From: Ignavibacteriota bacterium
GTDB lineage: Bacteria > Bacteroidota > Ignavibacteria > UBA10030 > SZUA-254
Assembly: GCA_016209795.1 (NCBI GenBank)
Contig: JACQVI010000141.1
Span: 1-48,609, forward strand
Direction: 5' to 3'
DNA length: 48,609 nt
The notes under the pieces are model-generated. The model saw only the letters and a list, made by a program, of their open reading frames with translations, was not told where the DNA came from and made no database searches. Both the position numbers and the translations under genes were made by a program. Below, piece after piece: positions 1-9,169 of this stretch; the stretch's first letter is position 1; the number at the start of each line of letters is the position of its first letter.

Positions 1-474
1 ATGAGACACATCTTTTCATTTTTTATTTTCTCATGTTGCATTTTTCAGTTTGCGCTGCCGCAGGTTCCCACAGATCGTGAGGGCTTGCTTAATGCTGAGG
101 GCATGGGTCAGGCAATGGTCGCTGAAATGAACGGCTATCCAGGACCAAAGCATGTGTTGGAGTTAGCAAAAGAACTCAACCTGACTGATCAGCAAAAGAA
201 ATCTGTTCGTGAAGCGTATGAAGAAATGCGTGCGCGAGCGAGAGAGTTGGGCAAGCGGATCATCGATATTGAACAGGAAATGAACGACGCGTTCAGGAAT
301 GGTTTGGTGAGTGCGAAATCCCTCAGTGATGATGCTGAGCAAATTGGCAGACTCCGTGGGAGGTTACGCGGAGTACATTTGGTTGCACATCTCAGAACGA
401 AGGACATCCTAACGACAAAGCAGCTTGAACTCTATAAGAAATTGAGGAAGACAGAATCGGAAGGAAAACGCTGA
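1..474 (+). CDS. Spy/CpxP-like periplasmic protein
   Basis: A 157-residue exported protein. Residues 1-20 form a hydrophobic signal peptide ending FALPQ, which supports the ATG at the very first base as the true start, although the upstream context lies outside the window. The mature part is almost all predicted helix and carries two LTxxQ-like motifs, LTDQQ near residue 61 and LTTKQ near residue 138. These motifs mark the Spy/CpxP/ZraP family of periplasmic chaperones and envelope-stress sensors. Between them is a charged helical stretch rich in Arg and Glu. The gene ends 25 bp before the CarB fragment at 500 and may share its transcript. Family membership is fairly clear; a chaperone or metal-stress role is inferred from the family only. 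Confidence 0.7.
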   Translation: MRHIFSFFIFSCCIFQFALPQVPTDREGLLNAEGMGQAMVAEMNGYPGPKHVLELAKELNLTDQQKKSVREAYEEMRARARELGKRIIDIEQEMNDAFRNGLVSAKSLSDDAEQIGRLRGRLRGVHLVAHLRTKDILTTKQLELYKKLRKTESEGKR

Positions 475-499
475 AGTTAGATTTGCAGTTGATACATCT

Positions 500-2290
500 G
501 TGAAAAAAATTACTTATGACATACTATTGAAAGCCAAGCAAGACGGTTTCTCGGATCGTCAGCTCGCCTATCTCTGGAAGACAGATGAGCTAACGGTTCG
601 CAAGCTACGCAAACAACTTGGTGTCGAGCCGGTATTTAAAACCGTCGATACCTGTGCGGCAGAGTTTGAAGCACATACGCCTTACCATTACTCAACATAC
701 GAGACAGAGAACGAAGTCAACGTTAGTTCTCAAAAGAAAGTGATCATCCTAGGTGGTGGACCAAATCGTATTGGTCAGGGTATCGAGTTTGATTACTGTT
801 GTGTGCATGGTGTCTTTGCCCTGAAGGAAGAAGGATACGAGACGATCATGATCAACTGTAATCCTGAGACTGTCTCAACAGACTACGATCAAACTGACAA
901 GCTGTATTTTGAGCCCCTGACGTTAGAAAATGTCCTTGATATATGTGAAGTGGAAAAACCTGAAGGAGTGATCGTCAGTTTTGGTGGACAGACTCCTTTG
1001 AAGCTTGCGAAGGCTCTTGAAGAGAATGGCGTGAAAATTCTTGGCACTTCTTCTGACAGTATCGACATTGCAGAAGATCGCAAGCGCTTCGGTGATTTAT
1101 TGAAAAAGCTTCATATCCCTCATCCGCAGGATGGCATTTCAAGTTCTCTGGAAGAAGCAAAAGCAGTTGCAGCATCGATAGGCTATCCGGTTCTTATACG
1201 CCCTTCGTATGTGCTTGGTGGTCGAGCAATGGAAATCGTGTACAAGCCAGAAGCACTGGAAGAGTACATGAAAGCCGCCGTTAATGTATCACCTGATCAT
1301 CCAATCCTCATCGACAAATTCTTGGAAGATGCAAAGGAGTTTGATGTCGACGCCGTCTGCGATGGAAAAGACGTGCTCATCGGTGGTGTGTTACAGCATA
1401 TTGAAGAAGCGGGCATTCATTCTGGTGATAGTGCATGCGTGCTGATGTCAGAAGCCGAGAGCGTTCAGGTGGTGGAGCAATTGAAGGATTTCACCCGTAA
1501 GCTCGCACTTGCACTCCGTGTTCGTGGTCTCATCAACGTTCAGTGTGCCGAGAAAAATGGAATTGTCTATGTGCTTGAGGTCAATCCACGTGCATCTCGC
1601 ACAGTGCCGTTTGTGAGCAAAGCAGTTGGTATTCCTCTGGCGAAGATTGCCGCAAAGGTGATGGTCGGTCGAACGCTCAAGGAGCTTGGTGCGCGACTCG
1701 AGGCTCCACTGGAACATATAGCTGTCAAGGAGCCTGTTTTTCCATTTGGGAAATTCCCAAAAGCTAAAGTATTTCTCGGACCTGAAATGCGCTCTACAGG
1801 GGAAGTGATGGCACTTTCAGACACGTATGGAGAAGCCGTTGCCAAAGCACTCATTGGAGCGGGAGGAAATTTACCGACAGAAGGAGGCGTCTTCATTAGC
1901 ATCAATGACAACGACAAAAATTATGATATGGCTGAGGTAGCAAAAGGTCTTGCCAGACTTAATTTCAGAATCTTTGCAACAAGAGGAACCTCGGCTTTTC
2001 TGGAGAGGTACAACATCCACAATACAATGGTTTTTAAGGTAAACGAGGGTGTGCCTAACGTTGTTGATCACATTAAAAACGGTAACATCCAACTTGTCAT
2101 CAATACCCCGCTTGGTGAAGTGTCGCGCTTCGATGAGCTTGCGATTGGAAGTGCTGCGCTTGAAGCCAAACTTCCCATCATCACAACTGTCTCAGCGGCG
2201 GCGGCAGTGGTTAAAGGCATTCAGTGGATGAGAGAGAAACATTCGAGCGTGAAGAGCCTTCAGGAATATCACAATGAAGTATTATCATAA
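500..2290 (+). CDS. carB: Carbamoyl-phosphate synthase large chain, C-terminal half (split CarB)
   Basis: This 596-residue protein matches only the second half of the usual ~1070-residue CarB. Residues 1-60 resemble the end of the oligomerisation domain (GFSDRQLAYLW, then VDTCAAEFEAHTPYHYSTYE). The second ATP-grasp synthetase domain follows (GGGPNRIGQGIEFDYC near 86, RPSYVLGGRAMEIVY near 235, EVNPRASRTVPFVSKA near 364). A methylglyoxal-synthase-like allosteric domain closes the protein from about 460. The C-half catalyses carbamate phosphorylation to carbamoyl phosphate for pyrimidines and arginine. The start is GTG without an obvious Shine-Dalgarno; the frame is open only back to a TGA at 443, so the N-half is not joined directly upstream. 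Separate carB1/carB2 genes are known in Methanocaldococcus and Aquifex, and the length fits such a natural split rather than decay. Confidence 0.93.
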   Translation: MKKITYDILLKAKQDGFSDRQLAYLWKTDELTVRKLRKQLGVEPVFKTVDTCAAEFEAHTPYHYSTYETENEVNVSSQKKVIILGGGPNRIGQGIEFDYCCVHGVFALKEEGYETIMINCNPETVSTDYDQTDKLYFEPLTLENVLDICEVEKPEGVIVSFGGQTPLKLAKALEENGVKILGTSSDSIDIAEDRKRFGDLLKKLHIPHPQDGISSSLEEAKAVAASIGYPVLIRPSYVLGGRAMEIVYKPEALEEYMKAAVNVSPDHPILIDKFLEDAKEFDVDAVCDGKDVLIGGVLQHIEEAGIHSGDSACVLMSEAESVQVVEQLKDFTRKLALALRVRGLINVQCAEKNGIVYVLEVNPRASRTVPFVSKAVGIPLAKIAAKVMVGRTLKELGARLEAPLEHIAVKEPVFPFGKFPKAKVFLGPEMRSTGEVMALSDTYGEAVAKALIGAGGNLPTEGGVFISINDNDKNYDMAEVAKGLARLNFRIFATRGTSAFLERYNIHNTMVFKVNEGVPNVVDHIKNGNIQLVINTPLGEVSRFDELAIGSAALEAKLPIITTVSAAAAVVKGIQWMREKHSSVKSLQEYHNEVLS

Positions 2291-2345
2291 AAGTAAAATC
2301 GTATCATCTAAATCACTATTTCAAAAACAAACAGGAGATCATTCT

Positions 2346-2906
2346 ATGAAGAAATCTTTGGTGGTGGGGATGTTTATTATTATGTTGTTTTCCCATGCGA
2401 CTTACTCTCAGATGCCAGGTGTAAGCTCACCTGTTAAATTCGATCTTGGGGTAGGTGGAGGTGTGTCGTTACCGACCGGCAAATTAAGTGACGCCTCCAA
2501 GACGGGATACCATGTTGGTGCAAAAATTCGCTTGCATAGTTTCATACCGCTGAGCATTGTCAGCTCAGGATATTATAATCGATTGCCAGAAAAGAATACG
2601 GACAAGACTGATTCGCAGTGGATGCTTGGTGTTGGACTGGAATACCCGATCCCTTCAGTCATGGTCAAACCTTATTTCGGTGCCGATGCGCTTGTGAATA
2701 TTTTTAAGAATGAGGGAACGGGCACATCATCTTATACGCGAGGTGGAGTAGGGCTTGGTGCAGGTGTTGAATTTTCGATTCCTGCGTTTGGGAGTTTTGA
2801 TACCTCATTAAAATATCAAATCTTCAATGTGGTTGGAAAAGAAGACGGAGAAGAAACGTTCTCTCAAATTGCAGCGAGCGTCGCGTTGATGGTTAGCCTG
2901 CTTTAA
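2346..2906 (+). CDS. Outer-membrane beta-barrel protein
   Basis: A 186-residue exported protein. The frame is open further upstream into the end of carB, but the ATG at 2346 is preceded by an AGGAG-type ribosome site (about 2331-2336) and begins a classical signal peptide ending in THATYSQ-like residues (MKKSLVVGMFIIML...), so I use it. The mature protein has alternating hydrophobic and polar strands, many glycines (GVGGGVSLPTGKL, GGVGLGAGVEFSIP) and an aliphatic C-terminus, the pattern of a small 8-strand outer-membrane barrel of the OmpW/opacity type. No specific ligand or function is recognisable. It sits between carB and uvrA, which gives no functional hint. Confidence 0.7.
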   Translation: MKKSLVVGMFIIMLFSHATYSQMPGVSSPVKFDLGVGGGVSLPTGKLSDASKTGYHVGAKIRLHSFIPLSIVSSGYYNRLPEKNTDKTDSQWMLGVGLEYPIPSVMVKPYFGADALVNIFKNEGTGTSSYTRGGVGLGAGVEFSIPAFGSFDTSLKYQIFNVVGKEDGEETFSQIAASVALMVSLL

Positions 2907-2967
2907 ATGTGTGCCAAGATGCGACGCACTTATCGATGAAGTGACGATGCGAAGTGCGTCGCACATT
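2907..2967. repeat. REPIN-like inverted repeat, copy A (GTGCGTCGCAC family)
   Basis: Two 12-bp arms, TGCGACGCACTT at 2920-2931 and AAGTGCGTCGCA at 2952-2963, are exact reverse complements separated by a 20-bp loop. Each arm contains an odd palindrome (TGCG-N-CGCA), so the element is a palindrome pair, the architecture of REPINs. A second copy lies at 7894-7940. It fills the gap between the beta-barrel gene and uvrA, so it could also act as a hairpin in the transcript. Confidence 0.65.
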
Positions 2968-2977
2968 GAAGTAAAGT

Positions 2978-5842
2978 ATGCTAAAGACAAAGCGTCAAAA
3001 ATCGGTTGACGAACAGACTGTCAAACCTATAATTCCTGCTACTCGTCGGAATCACTCCAACATCATCATCCGTGGTGCCCGTGTCCACAACCTCAAAAAC
3101 ATTTCACTTGAACTTCCAAGGAATAAGCTCATCGTCTTCACTGGCGTCAGCGGTTCGGGGAAGTCAAGCCTCGCTTTCGACACCATCTACGCAGAAGGGC
3201 AGCGCAGGTTTGTTGAGAGTCTTTCAGCCTATGCACGCCAATTCCTCGAGCGCATGGATAAGCCCGACGTCGATTTTATTCAGGGCATTAGTCCAGCGAT
3301 TGCTATTGAACAGAAGACCATGTCGCGGAATCCACGCTCCACTGTAGGCACGACAACAGAAATTTATGATTACCTCCGACTTCTCTTTGCTCGAATTGGA
3401 AAAACGTATTGCTATAAATGTGGGCAGCTCGTGCAGAGAGATTCCGTGAGGACAGTGTTGGAGAAGCTGAGAGCAGAGAGTCAAGAACATAGAGAACTCA
3501 AATTATATATCCTCTTCCCGCTCCATGAGCATAAGGATGCAACGCTTTTGCAAGAATTGGAAAATCTGAAGAAACAGGGATTTTTCCGTGTGCTTTACAA
3601 GAATGAATTGATCGATCTCAACGAGCGATCTATCAACTCAAAAGCAAAGAAGAGGGATATTCTTGTCCTTGTTGATCGTTTAATGTTCCGCAACGATACA
3701 GAGGACACACGGTGGGTGGATTCGATTGAAATGGCGTTCAAAGCTGGAGATGGGTATGCAATCATTAAGCTATTAGATGTAGAGAAAGAATTACACTTCA
3801 ATCAGCATTACGAGTGTTCAAGGTGCAACATACGCTATGAAGAGCCCGATCCACGACTGTTTACGTTCAACAACCCCTACGGTGCCTGTCCGAAATGTCA
3901 AGGCTTTGGTCGTGCCGTTGGTATCGATATGGATCTTGTCGTGCCGAATAAAGACTTATCGATTCGTGATGGGGCAATTCACCCATGGACGACACCGAAG
4001 TGGCATCACAATCTGCGAAATCTGTTGCGCATTGCCTATGATGCAAAGCTTCGGGTTGACATGCCATTCAAGGATTTGACTCGAAGAGAACTTGATATTG
4101 TGTTGAATGGATACGATGGCTATGAAGGCATTTATGATTTCTTCAAGCAGATCGAGCGCAAGACATACAAAATTTACTACCGAATCTTTTTAAGCCGCTA
4201 CCGTGGTTACACCACGTGCGATGCCTGTCATGCTGCACGTCTCAGACCAGAGGCACTCTACATCAAAATTGATGGTAAGACAATTCACGATGTTGTCCAG
4301 ATGACCATCGAAGAAGCTCACACATTTTTTAACAAGCTTGAGCTGTCTTCATATGAACTAGAAGTTGCCAGAAGAATCTTGGAAGAACTCCGCAGGAGAT
4401 TGAAATACCTTGTTGATGTAGGCATCGGTTATCTCACGCTTGATCGATTGTCGAACACATTGTCAGGTGGAGAATCACAGCGAATCAACCTCGCCACAGC
4501 CCTTGGCTCGTCGTTAGTCGGATCGCTCTATGTGTTGGATGAGCCGAGCATCGGACTTCATCCAAGAGATAATAACAAGCTGATCTCTATTCTGAAATCA
4601 CTGCGAGATGTGGGCAACACAGTTCTCGTCGTCGAGCATGATGCTGATATGATTAAATCCGCCGATGTGATAGTCGATCTTGGTCCGCGAGCTGGAGAAT
4701 TTGGTGGTGAAGTCGTTTTCCAAGGAGAGTATCAGACTCTTCTGAAGGATAAGCAATCGCTTACAGGACAATATCTTGGCGGGGAGTTCTCCATCCCCGT
4801 TCCTGCAAAACGCCGCAAAGGAAGTGGAAAAGGAATCACCGTTCGTGGAGCAGCAGAGCATAATCTTAAGTCTATAGACATCACAATGCCACTGAACATG
4901 TTCGTTGCTGTTACGGGTGTCAGTGGCTCAGGAAAAAGCACGCTTGTCCATGAGGTTCTGTATGCTGGCTTAAAGAAGTTAAAAGGACAACAGAGTAATG
5001 CGGTGGGTAAGCACAGGGCAATTGAAGGAATGGAGTTGATCGATGACGTTGAGCTTGTTGATCAATCGCCGATAGGCAGAACACCACGCTCTAATCCTGC
5101 AACCTACATCAAGGTGTTCGACTTGATCCGTGAGCTGTTCGCTCAGACTCAAGCAGCAAAGATCCACGGGTACACACCGGGATACTTTTCGTTCAACGTT
5201 CCTGGCGGACGATGTGAAGGGTGTGAAGGAAGTGGTGTTCAAACCATTGAGATGCAATTTCTTGCCGATATAGAGCTTACCTGCGAGGTTTGTAAAGGGA
5301 AACGCTTTAAGAGAGAGGTATTAGAGATACGCTACAGAGATAAAAACATTGATGAGATCCTCAACATGACGGTGAACGAGGCAATGCAATTCTTCAATGC
5401 CCACGCAAGCGGTCGAAAAGTTGCCAAGCGGTTGAAGGTGCTAGATGATGTTGGCATGGGATACATTCGTCTTGGGCAGTCGGCCACAACGCTTTCTGGT
5501 GGTGAAGCGCAGCGAGTGAAGCTTGCCGCACACCTTGCGAATCAAGAGGAAGGTAAACACACGCTGTTTATCTTCGATGAACCGACAACAGGACTTCACT
5601 TCGATGACATCGCTAAGTTGCTCAACGCCTTCAATGCACTCATCGAGAAGGGTAACTCTATTCTCATCATTGAGCATAACATGGATGTCATTAAGTGTGC
5701 GGATTGGATTGTTGATTTAGGTCCTGAGGCAGGTGATAAAGGAGGAGATGTAGTCGCAGTTGGAACACCGGAGGATGTGATCAGGGTTGAGAAGTCGTAT
5801 ACGGGCAAGTTCCTGAGGAACTATTTGCTGGTTCGAGGTTAG
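2978..5842 (+). CDS. uvrA: Excinuclease ABC subunit UvrA
   Basis: A full-length 954-residue UvrA, the damage-sensing ATPase of nucleotide excision repair that loads UvrB on lesions. Both ABC halves are intact. The first Walker A is GVSGSGKSS at 56-64. The signatures are [13 protein letters not shown] and [13 protein letters not shown]. The Walker B regions are [12 protein letters not shown] and [12 protein letters not shown], and the second Walker A is GVSGSGKST. Cysteine pairs of the structural zinc modules are present (CSRC...CPKC near 285-310 and CEGC...CEVC in the second half). An additional CYKC and CDAC occur in the UvrB-binding/insertion region. The [12 protein letters not shown] motif is conserved. 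Start ATG has only a weak upstream purine run because the REPIN-like element lies just in front. It is monocistronic and converges on the next gene. Confidence 0.97.
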   Translation: MLKTKRQKSVDEQTVKPIIPATRRNHSNIIIRGARVHNLKNISLELPRNKLIVFTGVSGSGKSSLAFDTIYAEGQRRFVESLSAYARQFLERMDKPDVDFIQGISPAIAIEQKTMSRNPRSTVGTTTEIYDYLRLLFARIGKTYCYKCGQLVQRDSVRTVLEKLRAESQEHRELKLYILFPLHEHKDATLLQELENLKKQGFFRVLYKNELIDLNERSINSKAKKRDILVLVDRLMFRNDTEDTRWVDSIEMAFKAGDGYAIIKLLDVEKELHFNQHYECSRCNIRYEEPDPRLFTFNNPYGACPKCQGFGRAVGIDMDLVVPNKDLSIRDGAIHPWTTPKWHHNLRNLLRIAYDAKLRVDMPFKDLTRRELDIVLNGYDGYEGIYDFFKQIERKTYKIYYRIFLSRYRGYTTCDACHAARLRPEALYIKIDGKTIHDVVQMTIEEAHTFFNKLELSSYELEVARRILEELRRRLKYLVDVGIGYLTLDRLSNTLSGGESQRINLATALGSSLVGSLYVLDEPSIGLHPRDNNKLISILKSLRDVGNTVLVVEHDADMIKSADVIVDLGPRAGEFGGEVVFQGEYQTLLKDKQSLTGQYLGGEFSIPVPAKRRKGSGKGITVRGAAEHNLKSIDITMPLNMFVAVTGVSGSGKSTLVHEVLYAGLKKLKGQQSNAVGKHRAIEGMELIDDVELVDQSPIGRTPRSNPATYIKVFDLIRELFAQTQAAKIHGYTPGYFSFNVPGGRCEGCEGSGVQTIEMQFLADIELTCEVCKGKRFKREVLEIRYRDKNIDEILNMTVNEAMQFFNAHASGRKVAKRLKVLDDVGMGYIRLGQSATTLSGGEAQRVKLAAHLANQEEGKHTLFIFDEPTTGLHFDDIAKLLNAFNALIEKGNSILIIEHNMDVIKCADWIVDLGPEAGDKGGDVVAVGTPEDVIRVEKSYTGKFLRNYLLVRG

Positions 5843-5843
5843 G

Positions 5844-5903
5844 GGTTCGGAAAATGAGATTTCAAGTCATGTGTATGTCATACTGAATCTCAAAACTCGA
5901 ACC
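5844..5903. terminator. Hairpin in the convergent gap, possible bidirectional terminator
   Basis: GGTTCG (5844-5849) pairs with CGAACC (5898-5903), and GAGATT (5856-5861) pairs with AATCTC (5886-5891). A nested odd palindrome GTATGTCATAC is at 5873-5883. The structure sits between the convergent uvrA and the minus-strand barrel gene, where a shared terminator is expected, but there is no clean T tract, so a repeat element is an alternative. Confidence 0.4.
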
Positions 5904-5915
5904 ACTAAGCTCTTC

Positions 5916-6632
5916 TCACCACGAGCTACCAAAGTTCACCGTGATATAAAATCCACCGAATTGCTTCTTATAACTATCCCTTAAACTTTCGATACCCGCA
6001 GGATACGGAACGAAATAGTAACGGAGATTTAGTCCGAGGAGGCTCGCCCGCTCAGAACCGAAGAAAGCACCGATACCCACGTAGCCGCCAAATGTATATT
6101 CTGGATGTCCGCGTCCAAGGGCTTTGAAGTACTCTTCGTTGTAAGGAAAAACATAAATCAAAGTTGGTCCGGCTGCAGCATTAAGGTAAGGGCGAAAGTT
6201 GTCCATAATATCATCCTTGAACAGCCTTCTCTGGACGCCTACATACAAGGGCATCACAAGGAAGCGGTTAACCTTGCCCGGCGTAAAGCTCACACCGAAG
6301 ATGTTGACGTAATCTTTTTCATCTTCATCCTTCGATTCAGAGATTGAAAAATCGATGAAGCCCGAGAGATGATCAGAATACTCGTGCCGATAGAACGTTC
6401 CTAATCCGAAGCCACCATTAGAAACGAGCAAATCCACACCCCATGAATTTCTTGGAGACTTAACCTCTATTGGTGGCAATGGTTGGGTGATCGTCCCAAA
6501 AACCATCGTTGAGTCGTTTCTCGATGAGTTTTGTTCTTGTGAATTCAGAGACGACAAAGCAACACATAGGCTTATGAGAATTACGGATAACCTACGACGC
6601 ACCACAACACCTACACCCTTAGGATCTGACAC
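5916..6632 (-). CDS. Probable outer-membrane beta-barrel protein
   Basis: A protein of up to 238 residues with an N-terminal signal sequence (RRRLSVILISLCVALSSLNSQ) and a body of amphipathic strands with Gly/Tyr/Phe-rich turns (GGFGLGTFYRHEY, FGGYVGIGAFFG, YITVNFGSSW at the C-terminus). A terminal aromatic residue preceded by alternating residues is typical of outer-membrane barrels. The longest frame starts with GTG at 6632. A GTG at 6605, 10 nt after an AAGGG, gives a cleaner signal peptide (VVRRRLSV...), so the true protein may be nine residues shorter. No specific family is recognised. It is convergent with uvrA and downstream of the RlmI-like gene. Confidence 0.6.
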   Translation of the reverse strand: MSDPKGVGVVVRRRLSVILISLCVALSSLNSQEQNSSRNDSTMVFGTITQPLPPIEVKSPRNSWGVDLLVSNGGFGLGTFYRHEYSDHLSGFIDFSISESKDEDEKDYVNIFGVSFTPGKVNRFLVMPLYVGVQRRLFKDDIMDNFRPYLNAAAGPTLIYVFPYNEEYFKALGRGHPEYTFGGYVGIGAFFGSERASLLGLNLRYYFVPYPAGIESLRDSYKKQFGGFYITVNFGSSW

Positions 6633-6678
6633 AGTTTCTTCTTCAATATAACTCCGATTCTTGACAAAGGCAACTCTT

Positions 6679-6708
6679 TAGTGAGTTATACATTAGTGAG
6701 TTATACGG
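6679..6708. repeat. 15-bp tandem duplication
   Basis: TTAGTGAGTTATAC plus one base (A, then G) occurs twice head to tail in the gap between the minus-strand barrel gene and the end of the RlmI-like gene. Two copies only; probably a local slippage duplication in the leader of the barrel gene. Confidence 0.6.
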
Positions 6709-7881
6709 CTACTCTACCCAAAAGATGCCGAATTTTAGATATTTGGTTTCTGGCATTGCAGGAAGTGTTGGGTGATCTGGTGCAGCACCGTGCCACTCTA
6801 AAAGGCTTATATTCCTTCCAGCATCTCGGGCAGTCTCATTGATAAGAGAGAGAAACGTCTCTTCAGTGATGTGATACGAACAGGAAGCAGTTGCAAGAAT
6901 TCCTTCAGGTTTCAACAAACGAAAAGCATGAGTGTGAATGTCTTTGTAACCTCGCTTTGCCTTCCGAACCGTTTTCTTACTTTTAGTGAATGACGGTGGA
7001 TCAAGATTGATAACATCAAATTGCCGGTTATTGCTGACAGCTTCGGTGAGAAACGTAAAGACATCAGCAGGGACGAATTGGAGACGTGAATCAAGGTTAT
7101 TCAACTTCGTGTTGGAGATAGCTCGCTGAATGGCTGGTTCAGAAATATCGATGCCTGTAACGTGCGATGCTTCTGCGTATGCTGCATTGAGTGCAAATCC
7201 CCCATCGTTACAAAAACAATCGAGCACATTCATGCCTTTCGCATAGCGCTGAAATGCTTTCCGGTTTTCGCGCTGGTCTAAGAAAAATCCTGTCTTCTGC
7301 CCTTCCAGTAAATCAATAGAGTACTTAATATCGTACTCCGAGATTGTGACGGTATCGATCGAGCCTCGAAGTATCCCTTTCCGCTGCTCTAACCCTTCGA
7401 GTGATCGAACAGGTGTTTCGTTTCGCTCGACGATGCCCTTTGGATGGAATAGTGATTCAATGACGTCGCAGATAAGTGTCAACCGTTTATCCATTCCTAC
7501 AGAAAACGTTTGAACAGAGAGATATTCGTTATACTTGTCCACAATAAGCCCGGGGAGAAAATCCGATTCCCCATGGATCAAACGGAAAGTCTCTGAATCT
7601 GGATAGATAGTTTTGCGCAAGGCAAAAGCTGTTTCTATCCTTTTTTTGAAGAACTGAAAATCGATTTCTTCACGTTGACGCGTTAGAAGACGAACGCTGA
7701 TGAGCGAATGCGGGTTGAATAGTCCGATGCCCAGAAATTCTCCAGCGTGATTGCGAAGCTCAACAATATCCCCCATCTGTGGATCACCTTGAATCTCCTG
7801 AATCTCATTACTAAATGCCCAGAGGTGACCGCTGGCAATGCGCTTGTCTTCGTTTTTTTTGAGTGTGATTGTTTTGTTCAA
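6709..7881 (-). CDS. Class I SAM-dependent 23S rRNA methyltransferase, RlmI-like
   Basis: A 390-residue protein of the RlmI/YccW family, which makes 5-methylcytosine in 23S rRNA. The N-terminal ~75 residues are a PUA-like RNA-binding domain (KRIASGHLWAFSNEI, then GEFLGIGLFNPHSLISVRLL). A central EEHEE-type region and a Rossmann methyltransferase domain follow. The SAM motif LDCFCNDGGFALNA lies at 220-233, the acidic motif VTGIDIS at 241-247, DPPSF at 294-298, and a catalytic-type Cys at 334 in TASCSYH. The DQREN motif (202-206) is typical. Start is TTG at 7881 because the frame has no ATG that keeps the PUA domain. Upstream lies the REPIN-like copy B, so its leader contains a hairpin. The exact target base is inferred from the family. 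Confidence 0.85.
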   Translation of the reverse strand: MNKTITLKKNEDKRIASGHLWAFSNEIQEIQGDPQMGDIVELRNHAGEFLGIGLFNPHSLISVRLLTRQREEIDFQFFKKRIETAFALRKTIYPDSETFRLIHGESDFLPGLIVDKYNEYLSVQTFSVGMDKRLTLICDVIESLFHPKGIVERNETPVRSLEGLEQRKGILRGSIDTVTISEYDIKYSIDLLEGQKTGFFLDQRENRKAFQRYAKGMNVLDCFCNDGGFALNAAYAEASHVTGIDISEPAIQRAISNTKLNNLDSRLQFVPADVFTFLTEAVSNNRQFDVINLDPPSFTKSKKTVRKAKRGYKDIHTHAFRLLKPEGILATASCSYHITEETFLSLINETARDAGRNISLLEWHGAAPDHPTLPAMPETKYLKFGIFWVE

Positions 7882-7893
7882 GGTAATATGATA

Positions 7894-7940
7894 TGCAACG
7901 CACTTCCGGCGCTGTTCATTCGGAACAAGGTGCGTCGCAC
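7894..7940. repeat. REPIN-like inverted repeat, copy B (GTGCGTCGCAC family)
   Basis: Left arm TGCAACGCACTT (7894-7905), 21-bp spacer, right arm AAGGTGCGTCGCAC (7927-7940). The arms match those at 2920-2963 with one substitution and one extra G, while the spacers are unrelated. The spacer has its own short stem, GTTC...GAAC. It lies between two minus-strand genes. Confidence 0.6.
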
Positions 7941-7946
7941 TTGGCG

Positions 7947-9005
7947 TTAGGCTACTGTAACCTCTTTACAGAGATACACATCCTGAATTGCGTTGAGAAT
8001 CTTAATCCCCTCCTCCATTGGCTTTTGGAATGCCTTGCGACCGGAGATCAGTCCCATGCCTCCCGCACGTTTGTTAATCACTGCTGTTCGAACCGCCTCT
8101 GCCATATCTGAAGCGCCTTTGGATTCACCACCAGAATTGATCAAGCCAGCTCTTCCCACGTAAGAATTTGCAACCTGATACCGGCAGAGGTCAATCGGGT
8201 GATCGCTTGTGAGATCGGTGTAAACTTTCTTGTGTGTACGGCCGAACTTTAATGCTTCAAAGCCGGCATTATTCTCCGGCAGTTTCTGCTTCACAATGTC
8301 AGCTTCGAGGGTAACACCAAGATGGTTTGCTTGTCCGGTGAGATCGGCGGCGAGGTGATAATCTTTTTCTGGAGTTTTGAACGCGGCATTGCGCAAATAA
8401 CACCAGCAAACCGTTGCCATGCCAAGTTCATGTGCTTGTTGAAACACAAGTCCAATTTCCTGGATTTGTCGTTTGGATTCCGCCGACCCGAAGTAGATCG
8501 TTGCACCCACAGCAACAGCGCCCATGTCGAATGCTTGCTTCACTCGTGCGAAGATGATTTGATCGTACGTATTAGGGTACGAGAGGAATTCATTGTGATT
8601 GAGTTTCAGGATAAAAGGAATTTTGTGTGAGTACTTCCGTGCAACAGAGCCAAGCACACCAAGCGTTGATGCAACCGCATTGCATCCACCCTCAATGGCA
8701 AGCTTTACAATATTTTCAGGATCAAAGTAGAATGGGTTCGGTGCAAACGAAGCACCGGCTGAATGTTCAATGCCCTGATCGACTGGCAAGATCGAAAGAT
8801 ACCCTGTATGTTTCAGTCGACCCTGATGAATCATCCAGTTCAGGCTTTTCAACACGGGTGCGGGACGGTCGGACAGTCCGTACATCCGATCTACCCACTC
8901 GGGTCCGGGAAGCTGGAGCGAATCCTTCGGAATTCCCTTACATTTGTACTCAAGCAAATTTTTTGCATCAGTGCCTAAGCATTGTGCGATGTTGTCGATG
9001 GTCAT
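7947..9005 (-). CDS. fbaB: Class I fructose-bisphosphate aldolase, DhnA/FbaB type
   Basis: A 352-residue class I aldolase of the DhnA family, which interconverts fructose-1,6-bisphosphate with dihydroxyacetone phosphate and glyceraldehyde-3-phosphate through a lysine Schiff base. Motifs: [11 protein letters not shown] near 72-82, [17 protein letters not shown] near 109-125, and [17 protein letters not shown] near 233-249, in which K239 is in the expected Schiff-base position. The phosphate-binding [17 protein letters not shown] follows, then [18 protein letters not shown]. Closest to the E. coli FbaB type by these motifs. Start ATG at 9005 follows AAGG (...GTAAGGTAAAATC). A TATATTTG element on the same strand at 9077-9070 could be its -10. 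It is divergent from the HAD gene and serves glycolysis or gluconeogenesis. Confidence 0.95.
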   Translation of the reverse strand: MTIDNIAQCLGTDAKNLLEYKCKGIPKDSLQLPGPEWVDRMYGLSDRPAPVLKSLNWMIHQGRLKHTGYLSILPVDQGIEHSAGASFAPNPFYFDPENIVKLAIEGGCNAVASTLGVLGSVARKYSHKIPFILKLNHNEFLSYPNTYDQIIFARVKQAFDMGAVAVGATIYFGSAESKRQIQEIGLVFQQAHELGMATVCWCYLRNAAFKTPEKDYHLAADLTGQANHLGVTLEADIVKQKLPENNAGFEALKFGRTHKKVYTDLTSDHPIDLCRYQVANSYVGRAGLINSGGESKGASDMAEAVRTAVINKRAGGMGLISGRKAFQKPMEEGIKILNAIQDVYLCKEVTVA

Positions 9006-9069
9006 GATTTTACCTTACGAGAATTGTTAATAGCATTTTATGCTTGATGAGGTGAACTTTCTTTATATG

Positions 9070-9077
9070 CAAATATA
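9070..9077 (-). promoter_or_regulatory. TAnnTTTG -10-like element upstream of fbaB
   Basis: Read on the minus strand, 9077 to 9070 is TATATTTG, matching the Bacteroidota-type TAnnTTTG -10 box, about 65 bp before the fbaB start. No convincing -33 TTTG was identified, so this is tentative. Confidence 0.3.
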
Positions 9078-9084
9078 TAGAAAA

Positions 9085-9126
9085 TAATCTAAATCTACAA
9101 TCCCTAATCCGAAATCTAAAATCCTT
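9085..9126. repeat. Degenerate heptamer repeat, six units of AATCNNN
   Basis: Six consecutive 7-bp units each carry AATC in the same phase: TAATCTA, then AATCTAC, AATCCCT, AATCCGA, AATCTAA and AATCCTT, allowing for the one-base offset of the first. The tract lies in the divergent fbaB/HAD spacer. The same unit, inverted, recurs at 43136-43163. Confidence 0.6.
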
Positions 9127-9169
9127 CTCCTTTGTAACTCCCTCCATTTTTTGGTATATTTTTGATACT

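Noticed and set aside
500-2290. carB as a decayed pseudogene
   Set aside because: All motifs of the C-half are intact and the break is at the place used by natural carB1/carB2 splits, so a functional split gene is more likely than decay.
9085-9126. Heptamer tract as a CRISPR array
   Set aside because: Units are 7 bp with no spacer structure and no cas genes are near.
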